Shown here: piece after piece, positions 6,879 to 14,101 of the stretch
How the letters are laid out: each line of letters begins with the position of its first letter
Position numbering within the stretch: the stretch's first letter is position 1
Assembly (NCBI GenBank): GCA_943356515.1
Contig: CALRFM010000008.1
Coordinates: 1-17,686, forward strand
Length of the DNA: 17,686 nt
Direction of reading: 5' to 3'
DNA from: Patescibacteria group bacterium
GTDB taxonomy: Bacteria > Patescibacteriota > Microgenomatia > UBA1406 > GWC2-37-13
Position numbers and translations under genes: made by a program
The notes under the pieces: generated by a model
Databases searched by the model: none
What the model was told of the DNA's origin: nothing
Seen by the model: only the letters and a program-made list of their open reading frames with translations

Positions 6879-9098
6879 ATGAAATATTTGAAAAAATCCA
6901 TCGATATCGATGGTAAAGAACTTACATTAGAATTTGGAAGAATGGCACATGCTGCCACCACTTCAGTATTTGCCCGTTTGGGAGATACGTGTGTCTTGGT
7001 AGCCATAACCATTGGCAAGGAAGATAAAACCAAAGATTACTTTCCTCTTCAAGTGGAATACATGGAACGACTGTACGCTGGAGGAATCATCAAAGGTTCT
7101 CGCTGGGTAAAGCGTGGAGGTCGTCCAACTGACGAATCTATATTGAGTGGTCGTATTATCGATCGATCAATCCGCCCTTTGTTTCCCAAAGAGTATCGAA
7201 GAGAACTGCAAGTAGCAGTAACGATTCTTTCGGTCGATCGAGAAAACTCACCAGAAATACTGGCACTTAACGCAGTGTCTGCCGCACTTCATGCATCTCC
7301 TGCTCCATGGAATGGACCAGTTGCCGGAACCCAGATAGGGTCTGTGACTGCAGACGGCGCAGAAGGACCAGCACAGCTTGTAGTAAACCCAACCAATCAA
7401 CAAAAAGAATTTTCAACCTTAGACCTTTTTGCTGTTTCTAAAGACGATAAGATTATTATGATAGAAACTGCAGCGCACGAACTTCCAGAAGATGTTATAA
7501 AACAGGCATTTGCCAAAGCAAAAGAAGTAAATAAGACAATCATTACTTTTATCGAAGAAATTCGAAAAGAGATTGGTATGCCAAAAGAGGTAGTGTCAAA
7601 ATCGGGAGAGGATGCAAAGCTCAAAGAGATCATAACCAAAGATTTTCAAAAAGATATTGAAGCTATTGTAGCTCAAAAAGCTGAACGAGAATTTGATGAC
7701 GGCACAACCACACGAGCACTTGCTGAAAAAATAGCAGAACAAGTAGGCGAAGCATTTGATGCAAAATCTATTGCAGAAGCTATAGACTACTTAGCAAAAC
7801 AAGTCATACGAAATCGCACCATGGATACCAAAAAACGTATCGACGGACGCGGCATCGACGATATTCGAGCACTCAGTGCCGAAGTGGGCATATTACCTCG
7901 AACTCATGGCACTGGTATGTTCCAACGGGGAGATACACAAGTGTTATCTGTTGCAACTCTTGGTTCACCAGGACTCGAGCAATTACTGGAAAGTGCAGAA
8001 GGTCAAGTAGAAAAACGATACATGCATCACTATAACTTCCCTCCCTATTCTGTCGGAGAGACAGGACGATTGGGATTTACCTCACGCAGGGAAATAGGAC
8101 ACGGCGCTTTGGCAGAAAAAGCCTTAGTTCCGGTTCTCCCATCTGCCGCAGAGTTTCCCTATGTATTGCACGTTGTGTCTGAAGTAATGACCTCAAATGG
8201 CTCTACTTCAATGGCATCTACCTGTGGATCATCTCTGGCACTTATGGATGCAGGAGTACCCATAAAGCGACCAGTCGCAGGAATTGCCATGGGACTTATG
8301 TCTCGAAGCGATGACGACTATGTGATTCTCACTGACATCATGGGCATAGAAGACTTTTCTGGAGAAATGGATTTCAAAGTAACCGGAACAACAGAAGGAG
8401 TTACCGCCATACAGTTAGATGTCAAAAACACTGGACTCACTGATGTTATAATCGAAGAGATTCTAGAGCGAGCCAAACAGGCACGGTTGAAGATCATCGA
8501 AGTCATGAACAAAACAATAGCAGAACCTCGAAAAGAATTATCACAATACGCTCCAAAGATTGAAACCATAAAAGTCGACAAAGAGCTTATTGGTACGGTC
8601 ATTGGCCCTGGTGGTAAAACCATTCGAGCAATCATAGAAGCTACCGGAACTGAAGTCAATGTAGATGATGATGGAACGGTCACGGTATCTGGTGTAGATA
8701 AAGCAAAAGTGGATGAAGCCATGAACACGATTCATAACTTAGTTCGCCAAATAGAAGTTGGAGAAGAATTTGATGGAGAAGTAAAACGACTTATGGACTT
8801 TGGAGCATTTGTAGAACTTGTTCCTGGAAAGGACGGGTTAGTACACGTTTCCAAAATGAGTTCTGAGTTTGTCAAAAACCCATCTGAAATAGTAAAAGAA
8901 GGCGACAAAGTACGTGTTAAGGTACAAGAAATTGATAGTCAAGGACGCATCAACTTAAAGTTGCTTACGTTACCAGATGGAACACCTGTGAATATACCTG
9001 ATGGTCCACCTCGTGAAGAACGACGCGGCGACCGAAACAGTCGACCTCGAAGAGATGACAATCGCGGACCACGAAGAGATGACCGACGGAGGTTCTAA
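6879..9098 (+). CDS. pnp: Polyribonucleotide nucleotidyltransferase (PNPase)
   Basis: A 739-residue 3'-5' phosphorolytic exoribonuclease, active as a trimer in RNA turnover. Domains in order are a first RNase PH-like domain (about 10-140), a helical linker, a second RNase PH domain (about 320-545), a KH domain with IGPGGK (575-580) and an S1 domain (about 628-697). The active-site acidic cluster in LTDIMGIEDFSGEMDFK gives Asp486, Asp492 and Asp498, at the same numbers as the E. coli catalytic Asp486 and Asp492. The tail after 710 is Arg/Asp-rich (EERRGDRNSRPRRDDNRG, then a second PRRDD), a likely unstructured RNA-binding or partner-binding extension. The start at 6879 is fixed by a promoter 9 nt upstream. 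A strong intrinsic terminator follows the stop by about 20 nt. Its position after rpsO is the common bacterial arrangement. Confidence 0.97.
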   Translation: MKYLKKSIDIDGKELTLEFGRMAHAATTSVFARLGDTCVLVAITIGKEDKTKDYFPLQVEYMERLYAGGIIKGSRWVKRGGRPTDESILSGRIIDRSIRPLFPKEYRRELQVAVTILSVDRENSPEILALNAVSAALHASPAPWNGPVAGTQIGSVTADGAEGPAQLVVNPTNQQKEFSTLDLFAVSKDDKIIMIETAAHELPEDVIKQAFAKAKEVNKTIITFIEEIRKEIGMPKEVVSKSGEDAKLKEIITKDFQKDIEAIVAQKAEREFDDGTTTRALAEKIAEQVGEAFDAKSIAEAIDYLAKQVIRNRTMDTKKRIDGRGIDDIRALSAEVGILPRTHGTGMFQRGDTQVLSVATLGSPGLEQLLESAEGQVEKRYMHHYNFPPYSVGETGRLGFTSRREIGHGALAEKALVPVLPSAAEFPYVLHVVSEVMTSNGSTSMASTCGSSLALMDAGVPIKRPVAGIAMGLMSRSDDDYVILTDIMGIEDFSGEMDFKVTGTTEGVTAIQLDVKNTGLTDVIIEEILERAKQARLKIIEVMNKTIAEPRKELSQYAPKIETIKVDKELIGTVIGPGGKTIRAIIEATGTEVNVDDDGTVTVSGVDKAKVDEAMNTIHNLVRQIEVGEEFDGEVKRLMDFGAFVELVPGKDGLVHVSKMSSEFVKNPSEIVKEGDKVRVKVQEIDSQGRINLKLLTLPDGTPVNIPDGPPREERRGDRNSRPRRDDNRGPRRDDRRRF

Positions 9099-9118
9099 CA
9101 CTCGAAACGATAACTACT

Positions 9119-9150
9119 AAAGAGACGGGGTAATTCCCGTCTCTTTTTTT
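9119..9150 (+). terminator. Intrinsic terminator of pnp
   Basis: A perfect 11-bp stem, AAAGAGACGGG and CCCGTCTCTTT, with a 6-nt loop (GTAATT) followed directly by more T. The GC-rich upper stem and T tract are textbook Rho-independent signals. It separates pnp from the next toxin-antitoxin operon. Confidence 0.93.
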
Positions 9151-9189
9151 GTGTCAAGACTTGTGAACTCTTACAGAACCAACAACTAT

Positions 9190-9218
9190 TTGACAGATAA
9201 TTATACGTATGTTAGTAT
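9190..9218 (+). promoter_or_regulatory. Promoter of the Phd/VapC toxin-antitoxin operon
   Basis: TTGACA (9190-9195), 17-bp spacer, TAGTAT (9213-9218). The first in-frame ATG follows 9 nt after the -10 (9228), predicting a 5' UTR of only a few nucleotides. The spacer holds the 8-bp palindrome ATACGTAT (9203-9210), a candidate operator core for autorepression. Confidence 0.6.
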
Positions 9219-9227
9219 GAATTTACT

Positions 9228-9536
9228 ATGAATTATCACATGCCACAAACAACCACTGCAACTGATTTACAAAGAAACTATAAACAGGTGATGAGTAGGT
9301 TAAAAAAGACTAAGGAACCAATAATCATTTTATCGAATAATAAGCCAAATAGTGTCATAATAGACTATAATATTTTTCTTGAAAGGGAAAAAAGATTTAA
9401 TACGCAGCGCAAACCTGTCTCATTGGGACTTAAAAAATACGAAGGTCTGTGGACGAAAAAGGAAACCGACAAATTCAACCACGAAATAAGCGAGATGTTC
9501 GAAAGTATTGATGATGAAGTATGGCATCAAACATAA
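9228..9536 (+). CDS. Phd/YefM-family antitoxin
   Basis: A 102-residue protein with the Phd/YefM signature fold. The N-terminal part reads TATDLQRNYKQVMSRLKKTKEPIIILSNNKPNSVIIDYNIF (residues 10-50): a helix, the two-strand stretch PIIILSNNKPNSVII and the tyrosine helix. This domain dimerises and binds DNA at the operon operator. The C-terminal half (51-102) is charged and probably disordered until bound to the toxin. It is followed by a VapC-type PIN toxin whose ATG lies 16 nt inside it. Start choice is open between ATG 9228 and the ATG four codons later (9240). The promoter position fits 9228 as an almost leaderless start, while the Met at residue 5 gives the length more usual for the family. 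Confidence 0.85.
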   Translation: MNYHMPQTTTATDLQRNYKQVMSRLKKTKEPIIILSNNKPNSVIIDYNIFLEREKRFNTQRKPVSLGLKKYEGLWTKKETDKFNHEISEMFESIDDEVWHQT

Positions 9537-9934
9537 TTTTACTTGATACAAACTCCTATAGCGCCTTCATTTCAGGTAACAAAACTGTTTCCCGATTCGT
9601 TCTCAAAGCCAATAGTATCTGTATGTCATCTATAGTTCTGGGTGAACTATATGCAGGATTTATAAGAGGAAGTAGGTCGGTACAAAATGTACGTATCTTG
9701 CAGAACTTTCAAAAGGAAAAAGGGATTATATATGTTGGAACGACCTATCAGACAGCTCAGATATATGGTAGTTTGGTAGCTGCATTGGCAAAAAAGGGTA
9801 GACCAATCCCAACAAATGATGTTTGGATTGCCGCTCAAAGTATTGAGAACAATGCGCAACTTATTTCTTCTGATAGTCATTTTAAAGAAATAATGGATAT
9901 AAAAGGAACGGGTTTGAGCTGGAAATCTTTTTGA
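9521..9934 (+). CDS. vapC: VapC-type PIN-domain toxin
   Basis: A 137-residue PIN-domain endoribonuclease. The conserved acidic residues are Asp9 in IILLDTNSYSAF, Glu42 in SSIVLGELYAGF, Asp100 in IPTNDVWIAAQSI and Asp118 in LISSDSHF. The spacing and the TNDxWIAA motif are classical VapC, so this toxin belongs to a different PIN subgroup from the one at 1715-2164. VapC toxins cleave tRNA or rRNA in a Mg-dependent manner and are held inactive by the antitoxin; the target here is unknown. Its start overlaps the Phd-like gene by 16 nt, consistent with coupled translation. Length is normal. No convincing terminator follows before the ftsK promoter. Confidence 0.9.
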   Translation: MASNIILLDTNSYSAFISGNKTVSRFVLKANSICMSSIVLGELYAGFIRGSRSVQNVRILQNFQKEKGIIYVGTTYQTAQIYGSLVAALAKKGRPIPTNDVWIAAQSIENNAQLISSDSHFKEIMDIKGTGLSWKSF

Positions 9935-9986
9935 GTTTGACAGCAATTGTTCGGATTTTCAATTGAACCTGGTTAATAAGATTTCA

Positions 9987-10015
9987 TTTACTTCCTACTC
10001 AAACCGTGTTAATAT
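9987..10015 (+). promoter_or_regulatory. Candidate ftsK promoter
   Basis: TTTACT (9987-9992), 17-bp spacer, TAATAT (10010-10015), then 8 nt to the ftsK ATG. The hexamers are imperfect, but spacing and distance to the start repeat the pattern of the other plus-strand promoters here. Confidence 0.45.
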
Positions 10016-10023
10016 GAGCAGAT

Positions 10024-12141
10024 ATGGGTCGAAGACGTAAACGAGGTTTTTTGAGCTTTAAAGTAACCAATAGCACCTTTCTCAATATCATTGGATTTTT
10101 TCTTATTATGATTGGGCTTATTGTGCTGGCATCTTTTACCCAGTTATTCTCAACTTCAGGAGATGCACAAGTTCTGAAACAAGTAAACCTGCAGATTCTG
10201 CAACTCTTTGGAGGACTTGCTATATTTCTTCCGTTTATCATCATCATGATTGCAGGGCACTTTTTCAATAGTAAAAAACTTACGTTTATAAGGTTCAATG
10301 TAACGGCAGGATCATTTATATTATTTATTGCACTCTTAGGACTGTTTCGATCGGGGCTTGTGGGTGGGTCTATATACGATAACCTCTCACTTGATTTTAC
10401 CCCGCTTGGTTCAATAGCAATTATGGTCATATCGTTTATCATTGGATTGGTTCTATTTCTGGATACTTCAATGGATGTGGTATTTCTTGGTTTTATGAAT
10501 ATAGTCAAGCCCTTTAGTAAAATTGTGAAATCTGTAGATCTTAAAAAGAAACCAAATGGTGTAGAGCAACAACTTGAAGCTGGACTGTCAGATGGATTTA
10601 TACGAGATAAAGTAGTGCTCAATAAACCTCAAGTAGCAACACCAGCGCAAGCTATTGCCAAAAGAGACGCTGAGCTTTCTATTAAACCCGTCATGCAAAG
10701 CGATTCATCTACATGGGTTTACCCTCCCAATACGCTTCTTGCTGAGGTAAAGCAAACGGAAGCAGATAGAGGAGACGTGAAGGGAAATGCAAATATTATT
10801 GAAAAAACACTAGAGAGTTTTGGTATACGTACGCGTGTAGCGGAGGTAAATTTTGGTCCAACGGTAACCCAATATGCAATAGAAATAACCATGGGTACAA
10901 AGTTGTCTAAAATCACTGCGCTCGGCAACGACTTAGCGTTGGCACTGGCGGCGCCCACTGGTCAAGTGCGCTTAGAGGCGCCCATTCCCGGTCGGTCACT
11001 GGTTGGCATAGAAATTCCAAACAAAAAACCACAACTCGTTACGCTGCGACAACTTATTAGTAGCGGTCCATTATCTAAAAAAGATAACGATCCATTATTG
11101 GTGCCGTTAGGACTTGATGTGGCAGGTGAGTCTATGACTGCATCGATAGCTGATATGCCTCACGTACTTATTGCAGGAACTACAGGTTCGGGTAAATCTG
11201 TCATGTTAAATGCATGGATTACCACCCTCATGATGCGCACTCGTCCAGATGAGGTTCGGATGATTTTGGTAGATCCAAAACAGGTTGAAATGGTGCAATA
11301 CAACGGCGGCCCACATCTGTTGACCGATGTTATCACCGATCCATCAAAGGTAGTATCTGCTCTGCGCTGGGCAGTGGGAGAGATGGAGGCCCGATATAAA
11401 GAGCTTGCTCAAGCAGGAGTACGAAACTTGGAGAGTTATAATAAACTGGAAGGCCTACCGCATAAACCGTACATTATATTTGTTATAGATGAGCTTGCAG
11501 ACTTGATGATCTATGCAGCAAATGATGTAGAAAATCTTATCACCCGTATTGCACAGAAAGCTCGTGCCGTAGGAATACACCTCATTCTCACCACCCAGCG
11601 GCCGTCAGTAGACGTCATTACTGGCCTTATGAAAGCCAATATTCCGAGTCGCCTTGCATTTAATGTGTCGTCAATGATTGACTCACGAGTCATTATAGAT
11701 ATGCCTGGTGCAGAGAAACTTCTTGGAAGGGGAGACATGTTCTACCTTCCCCCAGATCAGGCAAAGCCACGACGTATTCAAGGACCATACCTTACAGAAA
11801 AAGAAGTGGGCGATGTGGTGAAATTCCTCAAAGCGCAAGTTCCGGTGGTTCAATATACCGATGAAATTACCGATATTCAGACCCCTAAAATGGGCGGCAT
11901 GATGGGCGGCATTCCAGGAGTAAGTAATGAAAGAGACGAGCATTTTCAAGCTGCTGTACAGCTTATTAGCCAAACAGATAAAGCTTCAGCTTCACTGCTG
12001 CAAAGAAAGCTCCGTGTTGGGTATGCTCGTGCCGCACGTATACTTGACGAACTTCATGAAGATGGGTACGTAGGCCCACCACAAGGATCCAAACCACGTG
12101 ATGTAGTGAAAGAGAGATTTGTGGAGGAAGAAACTATGTAG
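10024..12141 (+). CDS. ftsK: FtsK/SpoIIIE DNA translocase
   Basis: A 705-residue septal DNA pump that moves chromosome ends out of the closing division septum. The N-terminus is basic (GRRRKRG). Four membrane helices follow within residues 17-150, at about 19-40, 58-78, 92-110 and 129-147. A short linker (150-230) replaces the long Pro/Gln linker of E. coli FtsK. The alpha and beta motor domains carry Walker A AGTTGSGKS (384-392) and Walker B IIFVIDELADL (484-494, Asp489-Glu490). The ILTTQRPSVDVITGLMKANIPSR stretch (521-543) is typical of the family. The C-terminal gamma winged-helix domain (about 634-690) would read KOPS/SRS-like polarity sequences. At about 700 residues it is a compact SpoIIIE-like member. 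It has its own candidate promoter and converges with the minus-strand EamA gene. Confidence 0.96.
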   Translation: MGRRRKRGFLSFKVTNSTFLNIIGFFLIMIGLIVLASFTQLFSTSGDAQVLKQVNLQILQLFGGLAIFLPFIIIMIAGHFFNSKKLTFIRFNVTAGSFILFIALLGLFRSGLVGGSIYDNLSLDFTPLGSIAIMVISFIIGLVLFLDTSMDVVFLGFMNIVKPFSKIVKSVDLKKKPNGVEQQLEAGLSDGFIRDKVVLNKPQVATPAQAIAKRDAELSIKPVMQSDSSTWVYPPNTLLAEVKQTEADRGDVKGNANIIEKTLESFGIRTRVAEVNFGPTVTQYAIEITMGTKLSKITALGNDLALALAAPTGQVRLEAPIPGRSLVGIEIPNKKPQLVTLRQLISSGPLSKKDNDPLLVPLGLDVAGESMTASIADMPHVLIAGTTGSGKSVMLNAWITTLMMRTRPDEVRMILVDPKQVEMVQYNGGPHLLTDVITDPSKVVSALRWAVGEMEARYKELAQAGVRNLESYNKLEGLPHKPYIIFVIDELADLMIYAANDVENLITRIAQKARAVGIHLILTTQRPSVDVITGLMKANIPSRLAFNVSSMIDSRVIIDMPGAEKLLGRGDMFYLPPDQAKPRRIQGPYLTEKEVGDVVKFLKAQVPVVQYTDEITDIQTPKMGGMMGGIPGVSNERDEHFQAAVQLISQTDKASASLLQRKLRVGYARAARILDELHEDGYVGPPQGSKPRDVVKERFVEEETM

Positions 12142-12164
12142 AAAGGCGCCGCACACTTTGATTA

Positions 12165-12187
12165 AAGAATGTTACGATATCATTCTT
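12165..12187. terminator. Possible bidirectional terminator between convergent genes
   Basis: A 7-bp inverted repeat, AAGAATG and CATTCTT with a 9-nt loop, lies between the ftsK stop and the end of the convergent EamA gene. It has no good T tract on either side and a weak stem, so terminator function is only suggested by position. Confidence 0.25.
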
Positions 12188-12189
12188 AT

Positions 12190-13092
12190 TCAACTTCCAA
12201 TTAAAACCAGTCCAATGAACATGACACCTGCAAGAATGAGTTTTTTAATGAGTACTTTTTTTGTTATATTCTCCTTTATGATTTGCGGTACAAATATTGT
12301 TAGCACTATTCCAACAATGATTCCTATAAAAACTTGAGTACTCCCAATAATGCTTACCAACGCAGCATTTCCTAGTGAGTAGGCAAAAAATTGCAAAGAT
12401 TTGCCAAAAACAAACAATCCTTCATTTCCAAACATTATTACTAACGCTGATTTACGAACAGTTTTTATACTGTAGTTAAAACTATTTCTTATACCAGGGA
12501 AAAATATATACAATAACAATCCACCCAATCCCAATCCCCAGCTTTCATAACTAAGCACTTGACTAAAAGAATTTTCGTTTATTGAAAATTTTATCAATAT
12601 CGCAGATATAGCCCACATGAAATCAACAACTAGTACTAGCCAAAAAGCTTTTGATAACTGAAATGCGCCTCTTTTAATATTATCTGATACGCCTACGACA
12701 GCCCCTAATATTAGAATAAATCCCGATAATTGTTGAATACTAATTCTTTCATCAAGAAATATATAGGACATAATAAGTACCAAGATAGGAGTCATTTGAA
12801 ATAAAAGAATAATTTTACTGGTGTCTTCCATTGAGATCGCCTTAAAATATAAAGCAGCAGCCCAAATAGTTATCGCACCAGTAAGGAGAAGAATGGATGT
12901 ATCAAATAAGTTGAGAGTTGGAAATCCAGTTAGTATCCAGAAGATAGTGCCCATGATAAAACCCATTATTGTTCCATAGATAGGCATACCCCTGTAATCC
13001 TTCACTTCCTTTTCAACGATATATTTATCAACAAAATTTACCCCGGTATATATTACTGGGGCAAGCAGAGCGAAAATAACCCAATTTATCAT
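12190..13092 (-). CDS. EamA-family (drug/metabolite transporter) membrane protein
   Basis: A 300-residue integral membrane protein with about ten helices in two halves, as in EamA/DMT transporters. The first half ends with TPILVLIMSYIFLDERISIQQLSGFILILGA (about residues 105-135), the strongest family-like stretch. The second half repeats the design, with SIIGSTQVFIGIIVGIVLTIF near the end. The substrate is unknown. It lies 45 nt downstream of mltG on the same strand but has a likely promoter of its own: TTTAAT ends 9 nt before the ATG, within a perfect inverted repeat. It is divergent in sequence from the EamA protein at 565-1452 and is not a recent duplicate by eye. The gene ends 48 nt from the convergent ftsK stop. 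Confidence 0.87.
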   Translation of the reverse strand: MINWVIFALLAPVIYTGVNFVDKYIVEKEVKDYRGMPIYGTIMGFIMGTIFWILTGFPTLNLFDTSILLLTGAITIWAAALYFKAISMEDTSKIILLFQMTPILVLIMSYIFLDERISIQQLSGFILILGAVVGVSDNIKRGAFQLSKAFWLVLVVDFMWAISAILIKFSINENSFSQVLSYESWGLGLGGLLLYIFFPGIRNSFNYSIKTVRKSALVIMFGNEGLFVFGKSLQFFAYSLGNAALVSIIGSTQVFIGIIVGIVLTIFVPQIIKENITKKVLIKKLILAGVMFIGLVLIGS

Positions 13093-13095
13093 AGT

Positions 13096-13110
13096 AACTT
13101 TATTAAAGTT
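13096..13110 (-). promoter_or_regulatory. Inverted repeat over the -10 of the second EamA gene
   Basis: AACTTT and AAAGTT form a perfect 6-bp inverted repeat around a 3-nt centre. It overlaps a candidate -10 element, TTTAAT (13102-13107, minus strand), that ends 9 nt before the ATG. It could be an operator or, in RNA, a small hairpin. No good -35 is visible at 17 bp. Confidence 0.35.
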
Positions 13111-13137
13111 TTGTAAGCATTAGATCATGTTAGTATC

Positions 13138-14100
13138 TCAATTTAAATATCTCTCAATATTCCTCTGATGGTCTTCGTAAGTTTCAGCAAAATAGGTGTT
13201 ACCTGCATCATCTGATAAATAGAATTTATACTTGGTATTTGGATCGGCATCAAGCACGGCTTGAATAGATGCCACTCCGGGGTTACTGATGGGAGCGGGT
13301 GGAATGCCAGAGTATAAGTAGGTATTGTACGGAGAATCGTATTCAAGATCATCAAACGTGGTCACACTCTTCCACCAACGCTGCTCGCGAGGTTGATACC
13401 CCAGTGCATATTGCACCGTTGCATCTATCTGCAGAGGGTAATCTTCTTCATATCTTCGTACAATAACACTTGCTATCTCTACTCTATCAATATCATACTT
13501 CGCCTCCCTTTCGATAATTGATGCAAGAATGATCACCTCATCGTCGGAATATCCCTTTGCTGCAGCTTGAGCTCTCATTTCAGGGGTATACTTTTCTTCA
13601 AATGTTTCCGTCATAATGTCTACGATTTGCTCCGCAGTGGGATTGGCGGAAATGAGGTACGTGTCGGGAAACATATATCCTTCACGCGCAAGCGCATTAA
13701 ATTCATCCTCATCAATACCAAACGTGTCATATACTATTTCAGCTATCTCTTCTTTTCGTAGTCCTTCTGGTACCGTGAGCCACGTATCAATACTCCCTCT
13801 CATAAATGAATTTGTTATCTCATAGGCGCTCATCGATTGAGACAATCGGAATTGCCCTGCTTGGATCTTCCGTTCTAGTCCGCGTTGTTTTACCAACATA
13901 TAAAATGCCAATCTGTTTCGTATCAAATCATTTTTTGACAGATTATTTATGACAGAATCAAGAGGTTCGCCAGGAATTATGGTAAATATAATCGCTTCTT
14001 CATTTTGCTTATTAACGGGTAAAGTTCCTTCCCGGAAAAGCATGTAACCAAATAAGCCGATTATTACCAGTATGATTGTCAGAACAGTTAGTTTATTCAT
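13138..14100 (-). CDS. mltG: Endolytic transglycosylase MltG (YceG family)
   Basis: A 320-residue membrane-anchored lytic transglycosylase that cleaves nascent glycan strands and is thought to set where polymerisation stops. An N-terminal membrane helix (residues 5-22) is followed by a LysM-like substrate-binding region (about 38-105, with IIPGEPLDSVINNLSKNDLI). The catalytic YceG domain has TVPEGLRKEEIAEIV (109-123), YMFPDTY (142-148), the catalytic segment ILASIIEREA (Glu197 by comparison with E. coli Glu218), LQIDATVQYALG (223-234) and DSPYNTYLYSGIPPAPISNPG (255-275). The order and length match the family. The ATG is one base after the stop of the upstream phosphorylase gene, so it is the third gene of a murJ-phosphorylase-mltG operon. 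No Shine-Dalgarno is evident, suggesting coupled translation. Confidence 0.95.
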   Translation of the reverse strand: MNKLTVLTIILVIIGLFGYMLFREGTLPVNKQNEEAIIFTIIPGEPLDSVINNLSKNDLIRNRLAFYMLVKQRGLERKIQAGQFRLSQSMSAYEITNSFMRGSIDTWLTVPEGLRKEEIAEIVYDTFGIDEDEFNALAREGYMFPDTYLISANPTAEQIVDIMTETFEEKYTPEMRAQAAAKGYSDDEVIILASIIEREAKYDIDRVEIASVIVRRYEEDYPLQIDATVQYALGYQPREQRWWKSVTTFDDLEYDSPYNTYLYSGIPPAPISNPGVASIQAVLDADPNTKYKFYLSDDAGNTYFAETYEDHQRNIERYLN

Positions 14101-14101
14101 A

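Noticed and set aside
8318..8728. A 136-codon minus-strand frame inside pnp
   Set aside because: It lies entirely within the KH and second RNase PH coding region of a clearly real pnp and reads as low-complexity Ser/Ile/Met, typical of an antisense shadow.
9937..9965. TTGACA at 9937-9942 as a second ftsK promoter
   Set aside because: The hexamer 17 bp downstream is CAATTG, a poor -10, and the site is far from the ATG. The 9987/10010 pair fits the local pattern better.
9943..9972. CAATTG repeats after the VapC gene as a terminator
   Set aside because: CAATTG is self-complementary, so the apparent stem is only 6 bp of AT-rich sequence with no following T tract.
9999..10622. A 207-codon minus-strand frame opposite the 5' part of ftsK
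   Set aside because: It is antisense to the membrane-domain coding sequence of ftsK, has Asn/Ile/Ser/Pro-rich composition, and shows no motif, promoter or ribosome-binding site.
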